Made by a program: the position numbers and the translations under genes
Assembly: GCF_049634645.1 (NCBI RefSeq)
Contig: NC_134722.1
Location: 13,689,001 to 13,753,000, forward strand
Direction: 5' to 3'
DNA length: 64,000 nucleotides
From: Pelodiscus sinensis
Lineage: Eukaryota; Chordata; Testudines; Trionychidae
The notes under the pieces: generated by a model
What the model saw: the letters and a program-made list of their open reading frames with translations, nothing else
Database searches by the model: none
What the model was told of the DNA's origin: nothing
In this document: positions 49,337-61,734 of the stretch, piece by piece
Position numbering within the stretch: the first letter of the stretch is position 1
Layout of the letters: each line of letters begins with the position of its first letter

Positions 49337-52300
49337 TATTTAAAATGGGGTTATTGTACTGTAAGAATATCTACGGTCAGAATCAATTGGCAGATCAGTG
49401 ACACCCCCAGGTACAAAAATTCACTGCAGCTTCTAAATAGTACATTAAGGCTCACCAGTAGATTTAAAATATAATACTTTAACTTTCTTTTATTACCATA
49501 AATATACTTCATTTCTCAGGAAAATCAATATAGATATGGATATTTTAAAAACGTGTTGCTTCCTTAAATATGAATAATTTTAGAAGTTCTCCAAGCGAAC
49601 AGGGATAATTACATGAGATAAATTGCCAGCCACAAAGGAAGAAACATAGTGTAGGCATATTTTGGAAAACTTAATAACTTGTTTATGACAAGATTTTTAG
49701 AAGGGCCTCAAACTGTCTTTTAATTTTCTGAGTGTAAAGTAAAAAATGTAGATGTTTAACAGATTTGTACCCACAAAGTTTAGTTGGATGACTAAATAAA
49801 TAATTTCCTTGTGTCCACAACTGTTCACATCCCCTAAGTTATCTAGCTGCATACTTATGCAAAAACATTTTAGGACAAATTTTAATAAATCACCAATTTT
49901 GGGAAAGTGAAGTTAATGAACTATTCACACTAATGAAGACTTGTAGCACAGGTAAGGATTTAAAGGATAAGACACAGATATGCTCACAATACTGAATGAA
50001 CATTTTTCAAACCTATCATTTTGCATATACAAAAAGTCTCAGATGTAAGTGAGCAATTTGTATTGGAATATGCACATCATGTTTTCAGGTACTTAACTAC
50101 CTGATTTGGAGCCAGAACAAAAAAAAAATGTTTGTGAATTGATTTGTGATAAAAAATACAGACATGAAAAATGTGTGTATAAAAATAATCAGAGATGTAA
50201 ATGTAAAGGCGGAATGAGGTATCTTTGAATTTGGCCCACTTGGTATTATTCTGTTCGTGATCAAAGCACCAGGTAAAAGGCCAGATTGAGATAATAATTG
50301 CACCTTTGTAAACCCAAAGTAACTCCAGTAATGTCTTAAAATTTTACCAAAGTAAGATGAAACTCTAGACCAAAAAAATGGTAATTTTACTAACCTCTAT
50401 ATAAAACTCAATTCAGTCACATTCAGACTTCAGGAGCCTAATTCTCATATATAATAAAGCCATTTTACACTACTCTGTCATTAAAAACTACCGTATAGTG
50501 TGTGTAAGGATTATATGACCTAAGCATAATTAAAAATCAGGCCAAAAGTCTATATTATTTGTTAAAATCCTTCAGCATGAAAACCTCTGAAATTTTCATT
50601 TGTATCAATTTCCAATTCATGTACAAGAAGGAAAATGTTTCTGTTCAATAATATAATGGGTAATTTTATGGTAACCCGTTCTTCAGTTTATTTTTTCTTT
50701 ATGCTATTAAATAGTAAATACTGTATAGATTGGCTGGGTTTTTTTTTAATGCTCTCTATATACTACTGAGTTGGCCCCTTTTGAATAGGTCTAAAAAAGT
50801 TGGACTATATGTATATTACAGTAGGCTGTGCCACTACATTAATTTTAAAGTTTTTCTGTAACAGTAGAAGTTTAAAAAGACACATTCAATACTGGAAAGT
50901 GCTGTTAACTGTGGTAAAAGTAACACTCAAAAAGAATACTGAAAATATTTGCCAACACCCTAGGTGTGTGTTGTTGATGTAAAGTCTTTTAGACAAGGAA
51001 AACAATTAAAGAAAGCTAGACGTGCACTGAACATTAACAGAACTAACATTCCAGTTAGTTTTGTGAATTATAACGGTGTCTTTAAGAGAGAAAGATCTTT
51101 AGATATTTCTATAACTCTGAAAGTTGGTCACTTTTCTGTATATTCACAAAATCGTTAAAATTTTAAAAATACAAACATTGCAAGCTAATACTAAAGAGCT
51201 AAAAACTACTTTTCTGCATCCTTCCATTTATAACATTTTATTTTTAAATAAATAATCTAACTTCCCCCCAAACCTTTTAAGTTAAACACTTGCTGTACAT
51301 ACCTGGACACCTGACCAAAAAGATAGCAGGCACTGTATATCTTACCCATATGCCACGTGCAAAAAAAATGTAAAAAGTTTTTTTTCCTAGATTCAGAAAC
51401 AAAATTTTCCAAGCAGATGTTTATAAACAGAAGGTAATGGATAAAAACCCAAACACAATGCTGCATTATGTTACATGATTCACTGATGAACCCATTGGAA
51501 CTACTGCAAAAAGCCCTTCTGGAAAACTTCCAGAAATTAAAAGGTGCAAACAAGCTGCCTAATACCCTTGCGTAGACTGAATTCTTATGAAGAAAATAAA
51601 GTTTATTGTCTGGAAACACAGAAAGCATGAGGAAAGCACTAAAGCAATGGAGGTGAACAATTAGACAGATGTTCAGTTAAGGAAATAAAGAGAACAGAAG
51701 AAGCCATCACTGAGGAATTTTACGAGAATACTGACAACTCTGCACCTCATCAAGGGCACTGGTAAAGTTAAAGCCACTGAAGCCATTTCTGCTCAACTTA
51801 AGAATAATTGCTGACCTTGCAAAACTCGGCGGTTAGGACATATAGGAAAGTAGAATTATGCCTATCGTTTTAACATTTTTATCCATACACTAGCCATATA
51901 TTGTACTGTAATTCAGGAAAAATGAACTGTATTTCCTTGTGGGACATTGCATGTACCAAAGATTTTCCTTCCTCCCACACTCTGCAAACAGTGTCAATAT
52001 TAGGAAAATCTGTTTTCAAGCTTATTTTATTAGCCAAGTAAAATTAAACAGTGTCTGATGCTTCTTACATTCATAAATAGTATAAAGGCATGGAATGACT
52101 TTTTAATATTATATCGTGTAGTCAAAATTTGATGTGTTCTTAACTTTTGCAATGTTAAACATTTGAGCGTGTTGTTTCTCTAATGGTGGCTAATTCTCAA
52201 ACTTCTGCAATAATAACCTAATACTCTAGTTTTGTGATTCTACTGATAGAGTATCATTAGTGGGAAGACCACAGTATATTGCTACTTTGACATCATGGGA

Positions 52301-53555
52301 AGAAGAAATAAGATTCTAGCTAAGGTCTGTAAATTTGAGGGTTTTGTGTCTGTCGCTGGAGCAAAACATCAGAGAGGATTTGTAAAATATCATTTCAAAA
52401 CCCACTATTTTTGCTTTTAGAACTGGAATAGCTCCATTGTGACATTAAAGTATCCTTCAGTGAGGAAAGGTCCTTCCAAAAATCTGAATAGTTTTTTAAT
52501 ACACAATGTCCTTCCTTATGAGCATATACCCATGTGCACGGACACATTAAAAGCTGACACAGTAATGTTTTTTCTCATTGAAACCAGTCACTGCAGCTTT
52601 TTGTACCATGGACAACTTCCATAATTTTCCTGTGAGTAATTGGCTAATGTTTCTGTAGTTTACATTAAGAGTTTGTAAACTGTAAATACAGACTTCTAAA
52701 ACATTTGACTAGTGCCAGTTGGTGCTATATCAGCAAGCACAAAATAATTTAGAACACTATTTTGTTCCATTCTTGACATGCACATCAGTAAGCCTCACAA
52801 TGTACCATACCAATCTAACGAAATACTTGGGCAAAACATATTATTAATGAGTTCTCACCAACTTTAAAAACAAAAAGGGTCAATTTTATGATTGAACACT
52901 GCCCTTAGTAACACCCATGCAATCTCATTCATGTGTTGTGGCTTAGATCTGATAGCAAATACAAACTATGGGACATATTTTCAAAAGCACCTACTATGGG
53001 CAGCATAAGATCCATTGTTTCTACTAAACTTTTGAAAATCACCCCTCCCCCTCCCCTTTTTTTTTTTAAAGTCACAGCTTCTCTCTTCCATGCATTTTTG
53101 TAGTTGCTGTAATAGAATCTGTAATTCAGGCTTAAATGTGCAGGCATTTACCTGCAGAACAGATTGAAGTTTGAAGGTTTCCAGTAAATGAAGAGACCTG
53201 TATGGGAAAAGCTGATCACTCACTCTTTAAACAATATAAAAGTAAGATGTAGAGTATGATCGACTTCATACTATAGAGAGTTGAATGGCAGTCGTGGAAA
53301 AACGGAGACTGGAGTTGGGTACAATACTACATACAGTAAGACTTTGAATGTAAAGTCCAGTAAGAACAATACACAATAACAACAATGTAGCATGTGTACA
53401 TGTTAATTCCTATAAGCTGCTCCAACCAATCATTTACTTACCTGGGTGGCAAAGCAAAAAGTGTGCCATGCAGATCACTCCAAATGAGTGTTGGCAGTAT
53501 CTTTGCATCATTTCTTCATGTATATGAGGCATGACAAAAAAAAAACAAACTTGAA

Positions 53556-53873
53556 AGCTGTGTCTACATTCCCTTTCCGGAAAAGGGATGCTAATGAGAC
53601 ACTTCAGAATTGCAAATCCGCGGGGGATATTTAATTTACATGGCTATCTACTTGAAAGTAGGAATAAGGGATCCTCCGGAAAAGGGCTTATTTTCCGGAA
53701 AATCGCGTCTAGACTGGCGCTTTTCTCCGGCAAAAACCCCGAGCCGGAAAAAAGTGGCAGCCATGTAAATGCAAATGCCACGGGGGGATATTTAAATCCC
53801 CCGTGGATTTGCAATTCCGAAGTGTCTCATTAGCATCCCTTTTCCGGAAAGGGATGCCAATGTAGACACAGCC
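53556..53873. mobile_element. MITE, GTCTACAT-ended, TTCCGGAAAA-type, GAA TSD
   Basis: GCTGTGTCTACATTCCC and its counterpart AATGTAGACACAGCC are the ends, flanked by GAA. Inner arms TTTCCGGAAAAGGGATGCTA and TAGCATCCCTTTTCCGGAAA mirror each other, as do the GGGGATATTTAA blocks. It has the same interior type as 10347-10590 but is longer (318 bp). Confidence 0.85.
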
Positions 53874-54069
53874 GAAGTGTTTTAGAAATAGTAAATTTTC
53901 TCATCCCTCCACCATTGAAGGCATGTGCATGGGGCAGTGTTGTCTAATAGATAGGGACCTGAACTCATGCTTAGCAACCATGGGCTCTACATTTAATTCT
54001 ACACTAATTTATCATGTACTAATGTATCTGTCTGTTGTGCTTTTTCATTCCCACCTTTCATTCATTCTT

Positions 54070-54190
54070 TTTCTATCCTGTGCTCTTAAATTGGAAGCTC
54101 TTTGGAGCAGGGGACATCTCACACATTTGTATAGTGCCTGGTACGATAGACGGGGCTTCTAGATTCTACCACAATACAAATAATTAACAA
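54070..54190 (+). repeat. Interspersed repeat (GGAAGCTCTTTGGAGCAGGG type)
   Basis: TTGGAAGCTCTTTGGAGCAG, TTTGTATAGTGCCTGGTACG and ACCACAATACAAATAATTAA follow the family pattern of 35855. This is the best-preserved copy in the window. The family name is not recalled with certainty. Confidence 0.55.
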
Positions 54191-54658
54191 CAATAAATAC
54201 CAAGAATGCAGCTGTGCAGAGTCTGAGAGGGAGCTATGAAAACCTCTAAAAAGGTTACAGGCTTTGCAAGTTTTGTAAACAGACCTGGTACCACTTTAGG
54301 ACTGAATTTCTGGAATGTTAACATGTGTGAGCTCAAGGAAATATGATAACTTTTTAAAAGAATGGCAGATATTTAAAATTGCTTGGAGATCTGAAAGAGT
54401 CCACTGGAAAATGAATAAATGGGCAGAGTGCAGATGCAGCAATCTAAGTTCACGATCAATTCATTTATCTCTTGACTCTGCAATTAATCAGATGCAACAC
54501 ACCTCCATAGATGTTGTGCACAGAGATAACGATACCGCAAACACTTATGCACATGCTCACCTTTAATACCATGAGCAGCCCCACTGAAATACTTGAAATG
54601 TTACTAATGGTAGTAAAGATAAGCATAAGAGTCAGCAGGACTAGGCTCTCATACAGTA

Positions 54659-55477
54659 CAGGCTGAACCTCCCAAATCCGGAGTTCTCTGGTCAAGCAAC
54701 ATCCGGGGTCCAGCAGGGTCACTGTTGTTGCTTGACCAAAGAGGACCGGAAGCGGTAGTGGGAGACAATGTGGGGGCTGGGGAGCTCAGCCTGGGCCAGG
54801 AGCAGCTGGGGAGCCCCTGACCTGGCCAGGGAGTCCCCAACATCAGTGGGGCCAGCAGTGGCTGGGGAGTTCTTGGCATCAGCTGGGCCAGGTGCCTGGG
54901 GAGTTCCAGCCCCAACCACGGAACCCCCGGCCGCAGAGGGGCTGCTGGCGGTGGGAGGCCCAGCCAGCGAATCTCCGGCAGCTGCAGGGCCAGCGGCAGC
55001 AATGCAGCCCCTGCCAGAACCCTGGGAAACCCCCAGTGGAAGCAGAGCCAGGGTGACTGGGCAGCACCGGCCGAGAATGCCCCGGCTGAAGCGGGGCTGG
55101 TGGAGGCAGGAGGCCCTGCCAGGGAAACTCAGGGAATCGCCAGCCGCAGTAGGGTCAGCCCGAGTAGAGGGATGGGGTGGCCGGATGGCCCCTTCCGAGG
55201 AACTCCAGGGAGCACCTTGAGGCAGTAGGACCTCAGCAGCCAGGTGGTCCCGGCTTGTAGCACCTGAGACCATGGGTGAGGTAGCCTGGCGACAGCAGCA
55301 TGGGGAGCCCCTGCTAGGACAGCAACAGAGGGGTCAGGGCATGGCAGGGAGCCTAAAGGGGAGGAACCATTGGAGCAGGCAGACAGCAGGGGAGCACTGA
55401 CGTCTCCAGGTCCGGAAAACTCCCTGGTTCAGGACAGCTCAGGTCTCCAGGGTGTGGGACCCAGGAGGTCAAACTTG
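54659..55477. mobile_element. pogo/Tigger-like MITE with GC-rich interior, TA TSD
   Basis: The left end CAGGCTGAACCTCCCAAATC and, on the opposite strand at the right end, CAAGTTTGACCTCCTGGGTC are inverted and each preceded by TA. The interior is unusually GC-rich with GCTGGGGAG-type short repeats, producing long open frames on both strands (up to 184 codons) that are Pro/Ala/Gly-rich with no domain. No transposase is encoded. Confidence 0.7.
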
Positions 55478-56712
55478 TATTTTGAATGGCAGAGACACTA
55501 GCCTGGAGCCATAGCTGAACTTGAGATGAGCTTTGCACTTAAAGCAGGAAATTCAACCTCTTTGCTATATATGAAAAGTATAGGATATTCACCTCCTCAA
55601 ATGACAGCTCTCACCGAATGAGAAAAGAATGCATTTTTTGAGAACTGAGAAGTAACATTATATAAGTTCTTCTATGGGATCTATATGGGATCTATATGAG
55701 CAGGAAAGTGCAGAATCTCAGTGAAATCAGTGGGATCCACAATGGTACGTTCTTTCAAATCTGATTGCAGCGGAGGGGGACTTTGGCTGTTTTATTTTTC
55801 AGAAGAAAGATTTTTTTAATCAATAGCCAAAGGAAAAAACAACATACAAAATCACAGAAAGGTGTCATTTTTTTTCCCAGTGGCACAAACTTATTTCAAG
55901 GAGAAAAACTGAAAGAGGCAGGAAAAATGGCAATAAAACTGCCACAGCAAAGAAGAAAAAAGTCCATGAGGAGCTTCACCTTATTAAGCAGGTAGTGTAG
56001 TTCTCTTTTTAAAGCTACATTTAGAGTCACTTTGAATGTTCTTTTAAAATATTAAATATTCTAACAATCAAAGTAAGTTATTCAGATATATTCAGAATGT
56101 AAAGGCAAATTACTTTCCTGGAAAATTAACAAAAAAGCAGGTCAATTAATTTTCTAATAAAGGAAATTGGTTTTATATTTTTAGGACAACTCTGTGACTG
56201 CTCTGAGGTGGAACCCTGAGACTATATTCTCAAAGAAAGATGTATTTTTTCCACTTAATTACTGGTGGGACCAATTGGCTAGTCATAACTTCCTAGTGTA
56301 CTTAACTTTAGTTGGTCCCTCTTGCCCTTCCTCTCTCCCAGTAGAACTTTCCAGCATCATAGGCAGGGAGTTCTATGAAACCTCTGACTTTTTTTTGCTT
56401 GAGGCCAGACTTGCCCATTAATTTGGCCATCTTAAGAGCATAGCAAAAAGATGTTGTGAAAGGTATTCAGCTCACTGACATCATGCCAATGCTGTAGATG
56501 CTACACTGCAGAATTTGCAGTAGCAAGGGCACTCTAGCTCAGAGCATTATGAGTTAAAAGGAAAGTGGGCTTGTTGCAGGGTATTTTTTGATAGGTTCAT
56601 AACTCAAATTCATTCCTCTCACCCTTGGTGCATTGTACTTGATGATGACATACAGCTCATTTATTCTCTTCAGAAAGTATATGGATGGAATATAATATGG
56701 AGACACACCTAT

Positions 56713-56884
56713 CTCATAGAACTGAAAGGAACCTTGAGAGGTCATCAAGTCCAGTCCCCTGACCTCATGGCAGGACCAAGTACCATCCCTGACAGATTTG
56801 CCCCAAATGGCCCCCTCAAGGATAGAACTCACAACCCTTGGTTTAGCAGGTCACTGCACAAACCACTGAGCTATCCATCCCCCC
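56713..56884 (-). mobile_element. Cry-type tRNA-Lys-derived SINE
   Basis: On the minus strand it begins GGGGGGATGGATAGCTCAGT, a tRNA-like A box, followed by TTGTGAGTTCTATCCTTGAG containing the B box. A GGGGGCCATTTGGGGC unit comes next, and the 3' half ends in the CR1-type GAGGTCAGGGGACTGGACTT and CCTCTCAAGGTTC segment. This head and tail combination is characteristic of the Cry SINEs of turtles. The tRNA part is not a functional tRNA. Confidence 0.85.
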
Positions 56885-58164
56885 AATATATGATTTAGAA
56901 GGAATCAAACACAAACATCTTAGTACAAGGGTGACATTTCATTTGAACAGTACACAATGCTATTGTGTTATTTTTAAAAGTGAGAAACCAGAGAGAAATT
57001 GTGTCAAATCATAACTGGAGTCAGTAGTGGAATAATAGTTTAAGTATACTTATAAAGACTAGATGTAATTCTAGAACAGAGTAACTTTAGATAGTGCTTT
57101 TTCTTTCATTTAGCTGCAGTTTCTCTCTCCAACAAAGCCCCCTGCACTGACCGAGACCACACAAAGCTGCTCATGAAACCTAGCCACCAAAGCCAGGCAT
57201 GTTAATTCATCATCCTGTCAAAATAATGACATTCATTCATAAACACTATCCAATCTCCTTTACACCTTGCTGAGTATTCTGTTCGGCCTAGTGAAACACA
57301 CTAATTATACACTTTCTCTGGGCGATATCCCTCTCCATATTTTGAAAATAATGATAGAGAACTGAAAACTGGACAAACACCCTTAAACCTGAAACAAAGA
57401 GACAGAGCAAGGATACAGGGATTTTAGCCCACACTGACCTGGCTAGATGCCAAACCACCTATATCTAAGTACTTACATAAGATTCTTCTACAGAATAGAC
57501 ATTTAGAATCATCTAGCCCATACAATAGTAAATTAAGTTTTCCAGACTGTTTATTTTAAAAGTGATATCACTATCTCAACCATTCATGGCTCCCAACTCA
57601 GAAGACCTGTACAGGCCAGATTATGTCAAGTCTCTTTCTATATGAGAAAGTAGGAGGGAGGGCACAGATTTGGCAAAGTCCCTGCCAGGGACTTATCGCT
57701 GTAGCAGCCCCCAAGCTCTCCTGTGTACCAGGACTGCACCTTGATGATCCCTTTAGAACTAGTCATATGGTTGGCAGCGAGACTGGTGACTAGTCAAAGA
57801 GAAAAGTGCCCTCCTGAAGAGTAGACTCAAGATCTCCTAACGAGTTCCAGAATACCCAATGGGGAAGCCAACATGACCCAATGTCCTTGGGATCTAGTGT
57901 GTCCTTTAACTGACAAATTCCTCTATGGCTGCCTCTTATCAAGTTAGTGGGGAGCAGTATATTATTTTTAAAACTAGTCTCTGAAAGTAACTGAAAACTA
58001 ATTATACAGTTAATTAAAATCTCCATGGTATGGATAACTAGTTCTGAGTAATTATTTGGTACTATGGAAACAAGACTTATTAAAATGGGTTACAATTTTG
58101 CATTTTTTCACAACTGCTTAAGCGACTTTAGGAAAAACAGTGGCCAAATGCAAAATAGTGAATA

Positions 58165-58939
58165 CAGTAAACTTCCGATAATCTGGCACCTTTGGGACGC
58201 AGGGGGTGCCGGAGTATCAGATATGCCGGACTATCGGAAGGGGGGGCTATGAGGGGTCTGGTGTGAGGGGGATGCCACTCCAGACACCTCATAGCCCCCC
58301 TTCCGATAGTCCGGCTCTGCCCCAGGCGTACCTGATTCAGCCGCTACTGAAACTGACCATCAGCGGCTGAATCGGAGACGCCTGGGGCAGAGCAGCTGGA
58401 GTGCTGCTGGGTTGGTCTGGTAGCACCGACCCTTGGTGCGGCAAGACCAACCTGGCAGCACCGCAGCTGCTCTTGGGGACGCCTGGGGCAGAGCAGTTCG
58501 GGTGCTGCTGGGCGCTACTGGACCAACCGGGCAGCACCCCAGCTGCTCTGCCCCAGGTGTCCCCAAGTCAGAAGCTGCTGATACTGATCAGTGGCTGATT
58601 CCAGGAAGCCAGGGGCAGAGCAGCTCTGCCTTGGGCTTCCTGGAGTCAGCTGCTGGTCAGTTTCAGCAGTGGCTAAATCGGGGACACCTGGGGTGCTGCC
58701 CGGTGGGTCCCGTAGCCCCGAGGGGCAGCGCTATGGGACCTACCCGGCAGCGCCCCAGCTGCTCTGCCTCCGTCTTCCCCGATTCAGCCGCTGGTCAGTT
58801 TTAGCAGCGGCTGAATAGGGGAAGCTGGGGGCAAAGGAGCTCCAATGGTCCGGCTGCCCGGAGCACTTCCGGGTTCCTGATGGTGCCGGACCATCAGGAG
58901 TGCTGGACCGTCAGATGCCGGACCATCGGAGTCTTACTG
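58165..58939. mobile_element. pogo/Tigger-like MITE, 775 bp, TA TSD
   Basis: The left end CAGTAAACTTCCGATAATCT and, on the opposite strand at the right end, CAGTAAGACTCCGATGGTCC are inverted, with TA outside each. Just inside are further CCGGACTATCGGA and CCGGACCATCGG motifs. The interior consists of repeated CAGCGGCTGAATCGG and GGGGCAGAGCAGCT blocks in both orientations. No transposase is present, and the open frames are repeat artefacts. Confidence 0.75.
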
Positions 58940-60788
58940 TACTGCTATTACATGGATGGGAAGCATTTCTGCATCTTATTCATCAAGAGATGCCATAAGA
59001 AAAGAGTTTTTCCAATACTATTGGATTTAACAAAAAATGACAGCAAAAAGAATAAAAAGTACACCTTACGAATACACAGAATACACCCTTTATGAATACA
59101 CTCCTATAATCACATGATTTTTCTGCATCAAAGTTCAAAGGGTTATTCTTAAAAATAAAGATTTACATGCTATAACTTTTAAAATGTGGGATTAATGCAA
59201 TTTAAGAGCAATTGACAAGACATGATATAGAATTTCTTGTTCCTGGGGGGGAGGGAAATTTGCTGTCAATATTAAAAGAGGGGAGAGGTGGGAAGGGCAA
59301 AATAGAATAACCAAAAACAAAAAATTGGGTGCGAAATCAGACATGAGACAAGAAGAACATGGCACATCTCTTTTGGAGCAACAACATATTATACCAAGGG
59401 GACTGGTTTCTGTACTGCCTTTTACAGTCATTTTTGCCTGTTTAAAGTGGGTATAAAACACTCCCTTTCTGATCTGTAAATGACTGCTCCAGGAGAAAGG
59501 CAATGGGGAGTAAGGTCCCCTGACTTTAATTAAAATAGATCAGCACATTAACGTCTAACAGAAAAAGCCAAATTCTGCTCCTAGTTAAACCACAAGTCCG
59601 GAGTAACTAAGTGGGTTTTTTTACAGAAGGGTTCAAAGACAAAAATATCAGAAAGAAACTAGTCAACATGTTCAGTTCGTTTTTTTCAATAGTCAACAAC
59701 CTCCAAGAAGGGATTTAAAAGAAGGACACATGTCCTGCTCTCTCTATCATTTTATTCTGACTCTTAGAACATCTCAGCCTTAAAAATTGATAAACTTGGG
59801 TTCAGTGTATAATAGACATGTCTAAAAATAGTCCATCCAAACAAGCATATTAATTCTCCATGTGCATTGTACGATAGCAGTAGAAAGTAGAAAAAGCATT
59901 CCTGTGAGAACAGAATCTGACCGACATTAAATAACAGACAATTAAAATAATGGATTAATCCATGCTATATTTGCTTCATAAAGTTTGGGGGAGATGGACA
60001 GAGACAGGCAGGGGAGGTGTGTTTATTTGACCACTACACAAAGACAGAAACAGAGAAAGCAATGAGACATATAAAAGACTCAATGCCACATCATAATAAA
60101 CACTGTCCTTGCTGAAAAGACAAACTAAAACAAGACGGTTTTGCCTCTTTCTGGCTTTCCCTAAGAATATCAAAATAGACAGGCACAGGTGGCTCCATGT
60201 GGAAGACTCTTTCCACACATGGATCTCTCTCTTTCTATGCAGAAGAGGGAAAATGGTACTTTGAGACACTTCTTTACACTGCCTACAGAAGGAGATGAGT
60301 GGGTTTGAAAAGAGGATACTGGGGCAAGATGCGGGTACCTGTGTGTGCAAGACTTCCTATACTCTTCTCTTGTTCAAAAATCTGGACTGACTATAAAATA
60401 GCAGACAACTGTACTTCCTCCATCTGGCTTTACTCTGCAGCTTATACCACAAGAGGACCCCAGAGAAAAGAAGCAGGGATCCTGAAAGGGGAGGGAAGCA
60501 AAGAGAACAGCTGTTCTCTCTCTACAGAATAGTTACTAATCATACCTAGCTAGAGTTCCACTTCCTCATGGAGCCATGAGATCTGTGGCCCTGAGAGAGG
60601 CCACAAACTCCAAAATTTGTGACCACTAATCTATTCCAACAGAGAACAGGTTCAGCCTCACAGGACTTTTCCTTCCCCTTTCTGCAGAAGGAGCAATCTG
60701 ATCCATTGCTCCAAAGTTGCAGATGGCATCTTGCATTATTACTGCATTTTAAGTTATTACAACACACTGGAATTTCTCTTTTCATTTA

Positions 60789-61221
60789 GGGTGTGTCTAG
60801 ACTACATGCCTCCTTCGACGGAGGCATGTAGATTAGCCAGATCGGAAGAGGGAAATGAAGCCGCGATTAAAATAATCGCGGCTTCATTTAAATTTAAATG
60901 GCTGCCCCGATCTGCCGATCAGCTGTTTGTCGGCAGATCGGGGCAGTCTGGACGCGATGCGCCGACAAAGAAGCCTTTCTTCATCGGCACAGGTAAACCT
61001 GGTTTCACGAGGCTTACCTGTGCCGATGAAGAAAGGCTTCTTTGTCGGCGCATCGCGTCCAGACTGCCCCGATCTGCCGACAAACAGCTGATCGGCAGAT
61101 CGGGGCAGCCATTTAAATTTAAATGAAGCCGCGATTATTTTAATCGCGGCTTCATTTCCCTCTTCCGATCTGGCTAATCTACATGCCTCCGTCGAAGGAG
61201 GCATGTAGTCTAGACACACCC
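60789..61221. mobile_element. Near-perfect 433-bp palindromic MITE, TTA TSD
   Basis: The ends GGGTGTGTCTAGACTACATG and CATGTAGTCTAGACACACCC are exact inverses and TTA flanks both. Arms of about 210 bp match with, by eye, one mismatch up to a short centre near 61005. Nested palindromes include ATGAAGCCGCGATTA with its inverse, and CCCCGATCTGCCGAT with CGGCAGATCGGGG. Both strands encode the same roughly 65-residue frame because of the symmetry. It is non-coding and very young by arm identity. Confidence 0.9.
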
Positions 61222-61734
61222 TTACAGAGCTTCACAGGACCTCACAATTGCACTTTTTAAGAAAGTGATTATGCTCTTTGCTTTTTACTTGCGATGATCA
61301 CATTACAAATATTCAGAGAGCTTTGCCATGGTTAGCTCAAATTGTGCAGTTCATTCCTTAGAGTTATTAGCAATTCTAAATTGGTAATTCTAAATCACAC
61401 CCCAACCCCAACCCCAGAGATTTCTTTTGGTCATAAGGTTGTTTTGTTTGTGTTTTTCCCAATTAGCGGTACTATTCCCTTATTTCTTCAAATGTTTCAG
61501 TTATATTTATAAAGAACTTTAAAAAGTAGATAAACATTGCTGTATAAAATCAGGAATTATGAAGAACTGATCTCATTATTCTGGTCCAGGTATAAAACAA
61601 ACCACAAATGTATTCTAGATCAAAATGAATAAATAGTGGCAGAGGGGGAAAATCAACACCTTTTCAAATAAGTTGTGGGCCTAATGTCAGTGACATCTCA
61701 TCCATTGGGCTCCTCAAAGGAGGCGGCACATTGA

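Noticed and set aside
54719..55273. 184-codon minus-strand frame and the overlapping 150-codon plus-strand frame
   Set aside because: Both run through the GC-rich interior of a pogo/Tigger-like MITE. Opposite strands being equally open is a composition effect.
56850..56884. tRNA gene-like A and B boxes
   Set aside because: They belong to the tRNA-derived head of the Cry SINE and are followed by the SINE body, so this is not a functional tRNA gene.
58337..58818. Several open frames of 60-123 codons on both strands
   Set aside because: All are produced by the reiterated GGGGCAGAGCAGCT and CAGCGGCTGAATC blocks of the MITE at 58165.
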